Below are positions 1 through 7,974 of a DNA stretch of 64,000 nucleotides, one piece after another. The notes under the pieces were generated by a model. That model did no database searches and had not been told where the DNA came from. It saw nothing but the letters and a program-made list of their open reading frames with translations. Every line of letters starts with the position of its first letter. The first letter of the stretch is position 1. The DNA comes from Azoarcus olearius (GTDB lineage: Bacteria > Pseudomonadota > Gammaproteobacteria > Burkholderiales > Rhodocyclaceae), in NCBI RefSeq assembly GCF_001682385.1, contig NZ_CP016210.1, forward strand, positions 1,550,001-1,614,000. The letters run 5' to 3'. Both the position numbers and the translations under genes were made by a program.

Positions 1-797
1 TCGCGGGCGTAATGAGGGAGCAGGTATGCAAGTACATGTGCCCTTACGCCCGTTTTCAGAGCGTCATGTTCGACGCCGACACGCTCGTCATCACATACGA
101 CGAAGAGCGTGGCGAGCCGCGCGGAACCCGCAAGAAGGGCGTGGATCCTAAGTCGGTCGGGAAAGGTGACTGTATCGATTGCGGAATCTGTGTACAGGTG
201 TGCCCCACCGGGATCGACATCCGGAAGGGGCTCCAGTATGAGTGCATAGGGTGTGCCGCCTGTATCGACGCCTGCGATCAGGTGATGGAGAAGATGAGCT
301 ATCCCAAGGGGCTCATCCGATATTCGACCGAGAATGCGGTCAAGAAACACTGGGGAAGCAAGGAGATCATTGGCCACGTGCTGCGGCCGCGTACGCTGAT
401 ATACGGCGGCGTGCTGGCCTTGGTCAGTTTGGCGTTTCTGTGGGGGTTGGCGACGCGCGAACCGCTGCGTGTCGATGTGCTGCGTGATCGGACGTCTCTA
501 GCTCGTGAGGTTGAAGACGGAATGATCGAAAACGTTTATCGCCTGCAGGTGATGAACATGACAGAATCGGCGAGAAGCTTCCACTTCGGTGTCGAAGGTT
601 TGGACCAGGCCCGGATCGGCTCCGCGGAGACTTCCATCTCCGTTCCGCCGGCGTCGACCCAATCCGTGACGCTTCGGGTATTGGTGCCGGGTGGGGTAGG
701 CAAGTCTGGCGCAAACGAGCTGTTCATCGTGGTGGCGCCTGATGATGCGCCGCAGGAACGATTGCGGGAAAAGACCACTTTCCTTATGCCGAATTGA
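1..797 (+). CDS. ccoG: Cytochrome c oxidase accessory protein CcoG (3' part)
   Basis: This is the C-terminal part of CcoG (FixG/RdxA), a membrane iron-sulfur protein involved in assembly of cbb3-type cytochrome oxidase. The reading frame is open from the first complete codon (position 3), so the N-terminal membrane domain lies outside the window. Visible are two ferredoxin-like [4Fe-4S] clusters of cysteines (CIDCGICVQVCP and CIGCAACIDACD), then a transmembrane helix (LIYGGVLALVSLAFLWGL) and a C-terminal Ig-like periplasmic domain. The stop lies 4 bases before the next gene, ccoH, so the two are surely co-transcribed. The ccoNOQP structural genes are expected upstream, but this cannot be seen. 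Confidence 0.95.
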   Translation, partial: AGVMREQVCKYMCPYARFQSVMFDADTLVITYDEERGEPRGTRKKGVDPKSVGKGDCIDCGICVQVCPTGIDIRKGLQYECIGCAACIDACDQVMEKMSYPKGLIRYSTENAVKKHWGSKEIIGHVLRPRTLIYGGVLALVSLAFLWGLATREPLRVDVLRDRTSLAREVEDGMIENVYRLQVMNMTESARSFHFGVEGLDQARIGSAETSISVPPASTQSVTLRVLVPGGVGKSGANELFIVVAPDDAPQERLREKTTFLMPN

Positions 798-801
798 TTC
801 G

Positions 802-1317
802 ATGAGCTTTAGTGTGACCCAGAAGAAAGCTGCACCCTGGTACCGACAAGGTTGGCCGTGGTTCCTGATTGCGATTCCGGCGACTGCTATTGTCGCTGGC
901 GTGATTACGCTGATCCTCGCGATCAGGAGTTGGGACGGCCTGGTCGTGGATGACTATTACCGAGAAGGGAAGGCGTTCGTCCAGACTATCGAACGGACCG
1001 AGCGGGCCAAACAACTCGGGTTGTCCGCGCAACTGAACATCAGTACGGACCGGGTGTTGATCGTGTTGTCGTCGTCGGTGCCCAGTGTCACGCTTCCCGG
1101 TACTGTTCGCTTGACGGTATCGCATCCGACCAAGGGTGGCCTGGATCAGGAGATGGTGGTGACGGGGCGAGACGGGGTGTTTGAAGTCAAGATCAGCCCG
1201 CTCGCAACCGGTCGCTGGTTGTTCCAAATAGAAGACGAGCCCCGCGCCTGGCGAATGAACGGGGCCGCTTACCTCCCGACAGAGACGGAGATCCGGATCA
1301 ATCCGACCGGATCATGA
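802..1317 (+). CDS. ccoH: FixH/CcoH family cbb3 oxidase assembly protein
   Basis: The 171-residue protein has one N-terminal transmembrane helix (about residues 16-38) followed by a periplasmic beta-rich domain. The sequence after the helix, VVDDYYREGKAF, is the signature of the FixH family. CcoH is needed for stable assembly of the cbb3 oxidase. The ATG at 802 was chosen because it gives the normal FixH N terminus and begins 4 bases after the ccoG stop; the upstream in-frame ATGs at 742 and 745 lie inside ccoG. The usual partners ccoI and ccoS do not follow. Confidence 0.9.
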   Translation: MSFSVTQKKAAPWYRQGWPWFLIAIPATAIVAGVITLILAIRSWDGLVVDDYYREGKAFVQTIERTERAKQLGLSAQLNISTDRVLIVLSSSVPSVTLPGTVRLTVSHPTKGGLDQEMVVTGRDGVFEVKISPLATGRWLFQIEDEPRAWRMNGAAYLPTETEIRINPTGS

Positions 1318-1342
1318 ACTGCGTCTTGAAAGGAGAGTCGTC

Positions 1343-1492
1343 ATGGCTTGGAGAGAGTTATTCGGTAGCGACATCGGTTTGCTCAGCCTCTTCACGATCG
1401 GTTTCGTCCTGGTGATGGGCGTCTACATCTACCGGTTTGCTGTTCGCCACATGGCGGAGGATGAGCAAAAAGCCAAGTTGCGGCATCAGTGA
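1343..1492 (+). CDS. Small DUF3149-type membrane protein
   Basis: This 49-residue reading frame starts MAWRELFGSD and has one hydrophobic helix (about residues 12-31) followed by a charged tail rich in Lys, Glu and Asp. It resembles the DUF3149 family of single-helix proteins found beside cbb3 oxidase genes in betaproteobacteria. A strong Shine-Dalgarno (AAAGGAGAG) lies just upstream. It sits 25 bases after ccoH and 30 before the next small gene, so it probably belongs to the oxidase operon. Its role is unknown; an assembly or stability factor is a guess from context. Confidence 0.75.
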   Translation: MAWRELFGSDIGLLSLFTIGFVLVMGVYIYRFAVRHMAEDEQKAKLRHQ

Positions 1493-1522
1493 TTATTCGA
1501 TGGCGGTAATAAGGAGGTTGAG

Positions 1523-1759
1523 ATGCTCAAGTGGATTCAAGTGCTGTGGCCCTCGTTCCTCGTCGCGGCTCTCGCCGAGGCCGCCTTTTTTACCGTCATC
1601 GACCCTCAGGAACTCTACTTCCAAGGGGAGGCGGTGCATTTTTCGCCGATCTCGACATATTCGATAGGGTTCATCGGATTCTGGTTGATATGCGCCGCTT
1701 CAAGTCTGACAACCCTGTTCTTTCAGCGAACCTCGGACGAGGTTAATCAACGAGACTGA
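1523..1759 (+). CDS. Small two-helix membrane protein, conserved-looking
   Basis: The 78-residue protein has two hydrophobic segments (about residues 5-25 and 45-66) separated by a short polar loop, which suggests two membrane helices. A near-perfect Shine-Dalgarno (AAGGAGGT) lies about 6 bases before the ATG. It is the last gene of the ccoG-ccoH unit and is followed directly by a strong terminator. I do not recognise a named family. Context suggests a link with the respiratory oxidase, but no residue shows this directly. Confidence 0.7.
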   Translation: MLKWIQVLWPSFLVAALAEAAFFTVIDPQELYFQGEAVHFSPISTYSIGFIGFWLICAASSLTTLFFQRTSDEVNQRD

Positions 1760-1772
1760 AAGCGTAGAAAAC

Positions 1773-1801
1773 AAAAAAGCCACTCTGAGAGTGGCTTTTT
1801 T
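1773..1801. terminator. Bidirectional rho-independent terminator
   Basis: A 7-bp stem (GCCACTC/GAGTGGC) with a 3-base loop is flanked by an A run on one side and a T run on the other. It can therefore end the ccoG-ccoH unit on the plus strand and the tRNA-Arg transcript on the minus strand, whose gene ends 8 bases away. Confidence 0.9.
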
Positions 1802-1808
1802 GTTTATT

Positions 1809-1885
1809 TGGCGCGCCCGGAAGGATTCGAACCTCCTACCCCCTGGTTCGTAGCCAGGTACTCTATCCAGATGAGCTACGGGCGC
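1809..1885 (-). tRNA. tRNA-Arg (anticodon ACG)
   Basis: The minus strand folds into a 77-base cloverleaf. The acceptor stem is GCGCCCG/CGGGCGC, the anticodon stem is CCTGG/CCAGG with loop CTACGAA, and the T arm carries GGTTCGAATCC. The encoded 3' CCA is present. Anticodon ACG (read as ICG) gives arginine for CGU/CGC/CGA codons. No integrase or attachment-site duplication is visible next to it. Confidence 0.95.
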
Positions 1886-1897
1886 TGAAAGATTTGA

Positions 1898-1926
1898 ACT
1901 ATAGCACTAACTGTTTAACTTGGGAA
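1898..1926 (-). promoter_or_regulatory. Probable promoter of tRNA-Arg
   Basis: On the minus strand a -10 TATAGT ends 12 bases upstream of the tRNA 5' end, with a weak -35 TTCCCA at 17-bp spacing. The -10 and its position are convincing; the -35 matches only 4 of 6 consensus bases. Confidence 0.45.
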
Positions 1927-2020
1927 GGTTTTTCTTCCGTCGTTTTTTGCTGCGCTTGTGTTCGAACAACGGAGCGCATAATAGACAATATCCTGATGGA
2001 TGGCAAGAAAAATTTTGCCG

Positions 2021-2464
2021 TTAGCGATAGACGAGGACTGGAATCGTACTGTGGGTGAGGACCTTCTGGGTTTCGCTACCCAGAAGCAGGCTGGCAAGGC
2101 CCCGTCGTCCGTGGGACGCCATGAATATGAGGTCGCATCCGTGCCGGTCCGCCGCATTGATAATCGCCTCGTACGGCACCTCGTTTACCAATGTGTCAGT
2201 GTCTGCCAGTACGCCGGAAGCGTCGGCAACGGCTTTGGCGGCGTTCAGGATGCGTTCGGCTTCTTGAGCTGCCGCTTTGGCAAACTGTTCGGGGGTCGTC
2301 GGGTCGATCAGGGCGCCTTCGCCGTAGATCGGCATCGGGAAGTCCGGTTGAGCGTAGAAGAACGTGATGCGGGCCGAGGCGTCGCGTGCGAAGGATACCG
2401 CCCGAGCCACCGTACTCTCCGACAAGGCTGACCCGTCCGTCGGTACCAGAATGTGCTTGAACAT
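2021..2464 (-). CDS. Universal stress protein (UspA family)
   Basis: This is a single-domain, 147-residue universal stress protein of the cytoplasm. The N terminus MFKHILVPTDGS and the C-terminal stretch MASHGRRGLASLLLGS followed by HSTIPVLVYR are the family's nucleotide-binding elements (compare the G-2X-G-9X-G-S ATP motif, in which the first Gly is Ala here). A good Shine-Dalgarno (GGGAGGTG) precedes the ATG. It is transcribed divergently from phaC. Such proteins are often induced under oxygen limitation or stationary phase, which would suit the neighbouring cco, fnr and phaC genes, but I found no FNR box upstream. Confidence 0.92.
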   Translation of the reverse strand: MFKHILVPTDGSALSESTVARAVSFARDASARITFFYAQPDFPMPIYGEGALIDPTTPEQFAKAAAQEAERILNAAKAVADASGVLADTDTLVNEVPYEAIINAADRHGCDLIFMASHGRRGLASLLLGSETQKVLTHSTIPVLVYR

Positions 2465-2686
2465 TGCGCACCTCCCTTGGTTGATGCGTTTATTTTCAAT
2501 ACCCGACCCGATTATAGCTCCCGGCGGGAGTGGGTCTGGATGATGAAGGTCAACGTGGAGGCCGGGAAGGGAGGGGATGATCTGCGTGGGAACCTCCGCG
2601 TACCGTGGGAGTCATCACCGACGATGTTGGTTGGGCTGCCGTGGCAAAATGGAAAAGCCCCTGTCATTTCGAAGCTTGGAGACGTG

Positions 2687-4420
2687 ATGAACAAGAGCGA
2701 GCGACTCGACCCAGGTCAAACCGTAAAGCGTTCGATCAAGCAACTGCACGAAGCGGTCGAGGGGTCCTTCGATCCGCTCGGGATGGCGGCGCCTATCATT
2801 CACGCCCAGCTGGCTTGGGCTGCGCATCCGCAGGAGCTGGCAGATCGTCTTCTGCGTCTTTCCTCCGACCTGTGGCGTCTGCAATGGCATTCCTGGAACC
2901 GGGTTCTCGGCCTCGACAGCGAAGATCCGGTGCGGCCGAATCCGGACGATGCGCGTTTTGCCGATCCGGTCTGGACTGAGTCGCCGACCTGGGATCTCAC
3001 CAAAGAGTGGTATCTGGCGCTGACTCACCACGTCCAGGACATGCTCTATGACACGCCGGGTCTGACGGGGAAGGAGCGGCGGCGGGCGGCGTTCTGGTGG
3101 CGGAAATGGCTGAATGCGGTCGCGCCGACCAATTTCTTCTGGACGAATCCGGTCGCAGTGCGAAAGGCGTGGGAAACGAAGGGTGAGAGCCTGGTCCGCG
3201 GGTTCGGCAATTTCCTCGACGACGTTCGCGCGGGTGAAGTGCGGATGACTCGTCCCGATGACTTCGAGGTGGGCAAGAACCTGGCGACGACGCCCGGCGC
3301 GGTCGTGTTCAGGAACGACCTCTTGGAGGTGATTCATTACCAACCCACTCGTCCGCAAGTGCACCGCGATCCGGTCGTCATCGTCACTCCGTGGATCAAC
3401 AAGTTCTACATCCTCGATCTCGTTCCGAAGAAGAGCCTGATTCGTTACCTGCTCGAACAGGGACTGGACGTATTCATTACAAGCTGGAAGAACCCTGACG
3501 CCTCGATGCGGGATGTGACGTTCGACGACTACGTCACACGCGGGGTGCACGCCGCGGTAGAGACGGCGCGAGGGCTCGCAGGCGCCGAGAAGGTGCATGC
3601 GGTGGGGTACTGCATCGGTGGCACTGCCCTCAGCATGTACATGGCGTGGGCCAATCGCCACTTTCCGGCCGAAGCGGTTCCGGTGGCAGACTGGACCGTC
3701 TTTACCACGCTCGTCGATTTTCAGAAGCCGGGCGACATCGAGGTGTTCATCGACGAGTCGAGCATCCGCTACCTGACCGGAAACATGGCCCGAACCGGTT
3801 ATCTGGAAGGCAAGGAGATGGCATCCGCTTTCCGCCTGCTGCGTTCGAACAGTCTCATATGGCACTACGTAGTCCACGGCTGGCTGTATGGCGAAACACC
3901 GGCCTCGTTCGACGTGCTGTACTGGAACATGGACGCGACGCGGATGCCCTATGCGATGCACTCCTGGTATCTCAGGGAGCTGTATCTGCACAACAGGTTG
4001 ATTCAGAAGGACGCGCTGGTGGTGGCAGGCGAACCGCTCGACCTCGCTGCGATCTCGCAACCGCTGTACGCCGTCGCGGCGGAGGATGATCACATCGCTC
4101 CGTGGGGGCAGACCTTCCGCATCAATAATTTTGTAACCGGCCCAAAGCGCTACGTGCTATCGAGTTCGGGGCACATCCTCGGCATCGTCAACCCGGTCGT
4201 TCAGCCGCCCAAGCGAAACTATCGCGCAGCCGAAGCGCATCGCTCGGAATCGGCTGAGGCATGGTTGGACCGGGCCGAACGCCACGAGGGGAGTTGGTGG
4301 GAGGACTGGATGCAGTGGTTGAAGCCGCGGGCGGGCGAACTGGTCGACGCGCGACCGGTCGCCAATGCTGCCTTTCCGGCTTTGGCGCCGGCGCCAGGAA
4401 CCTACGTGCTGGAAAAATAG
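2687..4420 (+). CDS. phaC: Class I poly(3-hydroxyalkanoate) synthase PhaC
   Basis: PhaC polymerises (R)-3-hydroxyacyl-CoA into polyhydroxyalkanoate at the granule surface. The alpha/beta-hydrolase core has the lipase-like box GYCIGG with nucleophile Cys309, Asp468 in the DDHIAPW motif and His496 in SSGHILG. The spacing matches the Ralstonia eutropha triad. The ATG at 2687 was chosen because a GGAG lies about 6 bases upstream and the resulting 577 residues fit class I synthases; the frame is open back to 2453, but that would overlap the divergent stress gene. No phaA, phaB or phasin gene is next to it, so it stands alone here. It converges with fnr. Confidence 0.93.
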   Translation: MNKSERLDPGQTVKRSIKQLHEAVEGSFDPLGMAAPIIHAQLAWAAHPQELADRLLRLSSDLWRLQWHSWNRVLGLDSEDPVRPNPDDARFADPVWTESPTWDLTKEWYLALTHHVQDMLYDTPGLTGKERRRAAFWWRKWLNAVAPTNFFWTNPVAVRKAWETKGESLVRGFGNFLDDVRAGEVRMTRPDDFEVGKNLATTPGAVVFRNDLLEVIHYQPTRPQVHRDPVVIVTPWINKFYILDLVPKKSLIRYLLEQGLDVFITSWKNPDASMRDVTFDDYVTRGVHAAVETARGLAGAEKVHAVGYCIGGTALSMYMAWANRHFPAEAVPVADWTVFTTLVDFQKPGDIEVFIDESSIRYLTGNMARTGYLEGKEMASAFRLLRSNSLIWHYVVHGWLYGETPASFDVLYWNMDATRMPYAMHSWYLRELYLHNRLIQKDALVVAGEPLDLAAISQPLYAVAAEDDHIAPWGQTFRINNFVTGPKRYVLSSSGHILGIVNPVVQPPKRNYRAAEAHRSESAEAWLDRAERHEGSWWEDWMQWLKPRAGELVDARPVANAAFPALAPAPGTYVLEK

Positions 4421-4442
4421 CGGTGAAGTGGGGCGGGAGGAA

Positions 4443-5180
4443 CTAGCGACACGCAGGTTGGTGTTGTATCAGCTTCTTCAGGCCCCCGCTGTCGAGAATC
4501 CGGATGTGCTTCTGCTGCACCGTGACTAGGCCTTCCTCCTGGAAGCGGGAGAACGCGCGGGAGACGGTTTCGAGCTTCAGCCCCAGGTAGGAGCCGATCT
4601 CCTCCCGCGTCATGCGCAGGTGAAACTCCGCCGCAGAAAAACCGCGTGCGGTGAAGCGCTGGGACATGTTCAGCAAGAATGCAGCCAGCCTTTCCTCGGC
4701 GCGCATGGAGCCGAGAAGCATCATCACGCCGTGGTCGCGAACGATCTCACGACTCATCACCTTGTGAAACTGATGCTGCAGGCCTTCGACCTCGCGCGAC
4801 AGTTCTTCCAGCTTGCCGTAGGCAATGACGCAGACTTCGCTGTCCTCCAGCGCAATCGCGTTGCAGGAATGAACCTCGCTGCTGATGCCGTCCAGGCCGA
4901 GGATCTCGCCGGTCATCTGGAAGCCGGTGACCTGGTCCCGCCCATCCTCGAGGAGGACGTCGGTCTTGAATGAGCCCGTGCGGATCGCGTAGATTGCTTC
5001 GAAAGGGTCGCCGGCCCGGTACAGGTGCTGCTGACGCTTGATCTTGCGGCGCGCACCTACCAGCTCGTCGAGACGGTCGATTTCATTTTCGCTCATCCCG
5101 AAGGGAAGGCAGAGTTCGACGAGATTGCACTGCGAACACGCCGTCTTCAGTCCGGCAACCGTAATCGGCACCGCCTTCAT
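4443..5180 (-). CDS. fnr: FNR-type oxygen-sensing transcription regulator
   Basis: A 245-residue Crp/FNR family regulator. The four cysteines that hold the oxygen-labile [4Fe-4S] cluster in E. coli FNR are all present with matching spacing: Cys15, Cys18 and Cys24 (CSQCNLVELC) and Cys117 (SEVCVI). A cyclic-nucleotide-binding fold follows, then a C-terminal helix-turn-helix whose recognition helix contains ETVSRAFSRF, the FNR E-SR pattern that reads TTGAT half-sites. The ATG at 5180 was chosen because it gives the usual short N terminus; the frame is open further upstream into hemN leader DNA. It is divergent from hemN, and a shared FNR box suggests autoregulation. Confidence 0.95.
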   Translation of the reverse strand: MKAVPITVAGLKTACSQCNLVELCLPFGMSENEIDRLDELVGARRKIKRQQHLYRAGDPFEAIYAIRTGSFKTDVLLEDGRDQVTGFQMTGEILGLDGISSEVHSCNAIALEDSEVCVIAYGKLEELSREVEGLQHQFHKVMSREIVRDHGVMMLLGSMRAEERLAAFLLNMSQRFTARGFSAAEFHLRMTREEIGSYLGLKLETVSRAFSRFQEEGLVTVQQKHIRILDSGGLKKLIQHQPACR

Positions 5181-5223
5181 TTGCACGATAAACTTGCTCC
5201 GAATCCGCAGGAGATTGGCCGCG

Positions 5224-5237
5224 TTGATCCATGTCAA
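5224..5237. promoter_or_regulatory. FNR box between fnr and hemN
   Basis: TTGATCCATGTCAA matches the FNR consensus TTGAT-N4-ATCAA at 9 of 10 positions. Its centre lies about 50 bases from the fnr ATG and 61 from the hemN ATG, so it could act on either gene or both. HemN is FNR/ANR-controlled in several proteobacteria, and fnr is often autoregulated. Confidence 0.8.
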
Positions 5238-5291
5238 CCACATCGAGCCGGCTTTCTGCGATCGTTTGGTACGCCCAGCAACAGCACACCC

Positions 5292-6683
5292 ATGAACGCC
5301 CAGCCAGATCTCATCTTCGATCCGCAACTCATCCGTCGCTTCGATGTGAACGGTCCCCGTTACACATCGTACCCCACGGCAGACCGATTCGTTGAGGCAT
5401 TCGACGCCAACGCATTGCAGGATTGGCTTGCCAAGCGCGCCGTCGGCGGGGTGAGTCGGCCGCTGTCATTATACTTCCACATCCCGTTCTGCAATACGAT
5501 CTGCTACTACTGCGCCTGCAACAAGATCATCACCAAGGATCATGGGCGCTCTGCCAAGTATCTGAAATACCTTGAGAAAGAGATCGAGATGCAGGTTGCT
5601 GCGCTCGGAGGAAGCCGGCAGGTCACGCAGCTTCACCTTGGCGGCGGAACGCCCACCTTCCTGTCGCACGAGGAAATGCATCAGCTGATGGACGCGGTGC
5701 GGCGCTTCTTCAACCTGGCCCCGAACGGCGAGTATTCGATCGAGGTCGATCCGCGCAAGGTCGATTTCGATACGGTGGAAATGCTCGCCAATCTCGGTTT
5801 CAACCGGATGAGCGTCGGAGTGCAGGATTTCTCCGATGATGTGCAGCGCGCGGTGAACCGCGTGCAGAGCGTCGAAGAGACCCGGTTGGTGATCGACGCG
5901 GCGCGCGCCACCGGCTTCAAGTCGGTCAGCCTCGATCTGATCTACGGCCTGCCCAAGCAAAACGTCATCAGCTTCAATCGCACGCTGGAGCAGGTCCTCG
6001 ACATTTCGCCGGACCGCATCTCCCTCTACAGCTACGCGCACTTGCCCGGATTGTTCAAACCGCAGCGCCGCATCCTGCAAAGCGACATGCCGACGCCGGA
6101 AGCCAAGCTGCAGATTCTGCAACTGGCGATTCGCCGCCTCACCGAAGCCGGTTACGTGTACATCGGCATGGATCATTTCGCCAAGCCGGACGACGAACTG
6201 ACGGTGGCCCAGCGGCAAGGGCGTCTGCACCGCAACTTCCAGGGCTACTCCACGCAGGCCGAATGCGATCTGCTGGCGTTCGGTGTCTCGGCGATCGGCA
6301 AGGTTGGCGCGGCTTACGCGCAGAACGTGAAGACGCTCGACGAATACTACGACGCGCTCGATCGCGACCAGTTGCCGGTGCTGCGCGGCGTGGAGCTGAC
6401 CGCCGACGATCTGTTGCGGCGTTCGGTAATCCAGGCCCTGATGTGCCACTTCGAGTTGTCGATGCAGTCGATCGAGATCGCCCACCTCATCGACTTCCGC
6501 GACTACTTTGCGGCTGAACTCGCCGACCTTGCGGAAATGCAGGCTGCGGGCCTTCTGGAGATCGACGGTGACTGGATTACCGTGCTCCCCGCCGGCCGGA
6601 TGCTGGTCCGCGGTATCGCAATGGTGTTCGACCGCTATCTACGCGCCGACCGTGAGCGGGCACGCTACTCGAAGGTGATCTGA
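5292..6683 (+). CDS. hemN: Oxygen-independent coproporphyrinogen III oxidase HemN
   Basis: HemN is a radical-SAM enzyme that converts coproporphyrinogen III to protoporphyrinogen IX in haem synthesis without oxygen. The 463-residue protein has the extended motif FCNTICYYCAC, with Cys67, Cys71 and Cys74 for the [4Fe-4S] cluster and the extra Cys76 seen in true HemN, plus LHLGGGTPTFL for SAM binding. The length is close to E. coli HemN (457), which supports a real enzyme rather than the shorter HemW. The ATG at 5292 gives the standard N terminus (NGPRYTSYPTADRF). An FNR box lies about 55 bases upstream, consistent with induction under low oxygen. Confidence 0.95.
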   Translation: MNAQPDLIFDPQLIRRFDVNGPRYTSYPTADRFVEAFDANALQDWLAKRAVGGVSRPLSLYFHIPFCNTICYYCACNKIITKDHGRSAKYLKYLEKEIEMQVAALGGSRQVTQLHLGGGTPTFLSHEEMHQLMDAVRRFFNLAPNGEYSIEVDPRKVDFDTVEMLANLGFNRMSVGVQDFSDDVQRAVNRVQSVEETRLVIDAARATGFKSVSLDLIYGLPKQNVISFNRTLEQVLDISPDRISLYSYAHLPGLFKPQRRILQSDMPTPEAKLQILQLAIRRLTEAGYVYIGMDHFAKPDDELTVAQRQGRLHRNFQGYSTQAECDLLAFGVSAIGKVGAAYAQNVKTLDEYYDALDRDQLPVLRGVELTADDLLRRSVIQALMCHFELSMQSIEIAHLIDFRDYFAAELADLAEMQAAGLLEIDGDWITVLPAGRMLVRGIAMVFDRYLRADRERARYSKVI

Positions 6684-6770
6684 GCTTCTGGTGGGTGAAG
6701 CGGGGGCGTAAGATGCAGGGTTTCCATCTTCGGCAGTGCCGTCCCGGCAACGCGGCGGTCCGTGTCCAGC

Positions 6771-7487
6771 ATGCCTGAGTCCGGCTATCTCGCCGTCTTC
6801 CTGATCGGCCTTCTCGGCGGTACCCACTGCGTCAGCATGTGTGGCGGAATCGTCGGCGCGCTCAGCGTCCAGAAGATGCAGGGTCCGCACGACGCCGCCC
6901 GGCAGTGGCCCCTGCATCTCGCCTACAACCTCGGCCGTATCGGCACCTATACCGGGATGGGGGCGCTGCTCGGCGCACTCGGTTCGGTCGGAATGATCTA
7001 CAGCGGCGTGCTGCCGGCACAGATGGCGCTTTATGTGCTTGCGAACCTGATGCTCGTTGCACTGGGGCTCTATCTCACCGGATTCACTTCCGTACTCGCG
7101 CCGGTGGAGCGTGCGGGGCACGCCGTGTGGCGCAGGGTGCAGCCGCTTACCCGGCGCTTCCTCCCCGCACGCTCGGTGAGTCAGGCGCTTCCGCTGGGGG
7201 CCTTGTGGGGCTTTCTGCCTTGCGGTCTGGTGTACAGCGTCTTGACCACCGCTTTGGTGACGGGCTCCGCGGCGCGTGGCGCCGGCATCATGCTCGCGTT
7301 TGGCCTGGGAACGTTGCCCAACCTGTTGCTTGCAGGAATGCTGTTCAAGCGTTTTCGTGACATTACCCGCAACGGAAAGGTGCGCTTCGTGGCGGGTCTG
7401 GCCGTGTTGGGCTTCGGTGTGTTCGGCCTGTTCCACGCGCAGTCGCTGGGCGGCGCGCTCTGGAGCGGTGTGGTCTGCGCCGTGTAA
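6771..7487 (+). CDS. UreH/TauE-SafE-like membrane protein
   Basis: A polytopic inner-membrane protein of about 238 residues with roughly six hydrophobic segments. The N-terminal LIGLLGGTHCVSMCGGIVGAL, with its HC..MCGG motif, is characteristic of the UreH-like branch of the sulfite exporter TauE/SafE superfamily (COG2836). These genes commonly lie beside cbb3 oxidase, fnr/hemN and copper ATPase genes and are suspected of a metal or oxidase-assembly role; the substrate is not known. The start could also be the GTG at 6762, three codons earlier; neither has a clear ribosome binding site. It converges with the MerR-family gene. Confidence 0.8.
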   Translation: MPESGYLAVFLIGLLGGTHCVSMCGGIVGALSVQKMQGPHDAARQWPLHLAYNLGRIGTYTGMGALLGALGSVGMIYSGVLPAQMALYVLANLMLVALGLYLTGFTSVLAPVERAGHAVWRRVQPLTRRFLPARSVSQALPLGALWGFLPCGLVYSVLTTALVTGSAARGAGIMLAFGLGTLPNLLLAGMLFKRFRDITRNGKVRFVAGLAVLGFGVFGLFHAQSLGGALWSGVVCAV

Positions 7488-7501
7488 CGCGCGCATCGGG
7501 G

Positions 7502-7897
7502 CTACTTTCCCGCCAGCGACTTGAGAATGGGGCAGGGCGCCGGTGCCTCGGTGTCCCGGCAGCACTTCACCAAGGCACGTAGCGCGCCGCGCATCTCCTC
7601 CAGTTGGCGGATACGCACCTCGATATCGTCGATCTTCCCCTGCGCAATCCGGCGCGCCTTCTCGCGGTCGCGTTCTTCGTTCAATCCCAGTAACTCGTCG
7701 ATTTCCTCGAGCGAGAAGCCGAGCTGTTGCGCGCGGCGGATCGCCTTCAATCGTTCGAGGTCGTCCTCCTGATACGCCCGGTAGCTGCCCCGGCGTTCGG
7801 GTTCCGCCAGCAGTCCCCTGCGGTGGTAGTAGCGGATCGTCTCGACCCCGACCTCGGCCTGCGCGGCAAGCTGCCCTATCGTGTAAGTGTGGTCCAT
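7502..7897 (-). CDS. MerR-family metal-responsive regulator
   Basis: A 131-residue MerR-family activator with an N-terminal winged helix-turn-helix ([20 protein letters not shown]), a long dimerisation helix and a C-terminal metal loop [15 protein letters not shown]. Aligned by eye to Tn501 MerR, Cys117 and Cys126 are kept with the MerR spacing of eight residues, but Cys82 is replaced by arginine; CueR-type proteins have Ser at the comparable site. The ATG at 7897 was chosen over a frame extended by 14 residues because it begins the HTH in the usual place. It is divergent from copA, with a MerR-type operator between them. It probably senses copper or another soft metal; the specificity is uncertain. 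Confidence 0.85.
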   Translation of the reverse strand: MDHTYTIGQLAAQAEVGVETIRYYHRRGLLAEPERRGSYRAYQEDDLERLKAIRRAQQLGFSLEEIDELLGLNEERDREKARRIAQGKIDDIEVRIRQLEEMRGALRALVKCCRDTEAPAPCPILKSLAGK

Positions 7898-7903
7898 GCG
7901 CTG

Positions 7904-7935
7904 TTGACTCCGTACCTTGGTACGGGCTTTACACT
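7904..7935 (+). promoter_or_regulatory. MerR-type promoter-operator of copA
   Basis: A -35 TTGACT and a -10 TACACT are separated by an over-long 20-bp spacer, the hallmark of MerR-controlled promoters. The spacer contains the perfect dyad CCGTACC-TT-GGTACGG (7910-7925). The half-site CCGTAC is that of mercury-resistance mer operators rather than the CCTTCC-like half-site of E. coli CueR. The copA ATG lies 40 bases downstream. Confidence 0.85.
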
Positions 7936-7974
7936 GCATTCCATCGACAGATTTGGCAAGGGCAGGGGCACGAA

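Noticed and set aside
1523-1759. ELYFQG sequence in the 78-residue membrane protein, resembling a TEV protease site
   Set aside because: The required Glu at P6 is absent (Gln instead) and the host has no relevant protease. It is coincidence, not a vector or tag remnant.
1809-1885. tRNA-Arg as an integration site for a mobile element
   Set aside because: No integrase, no duplicated tRNA end and no change in base composition next to it.
2465-2520. TTGATG...TTTTCAA upstream of the stress-protein gene as an FNR box
   Set aside because: The half-sites are too far apart for FNR (TTGAT-N4-ATCAA).
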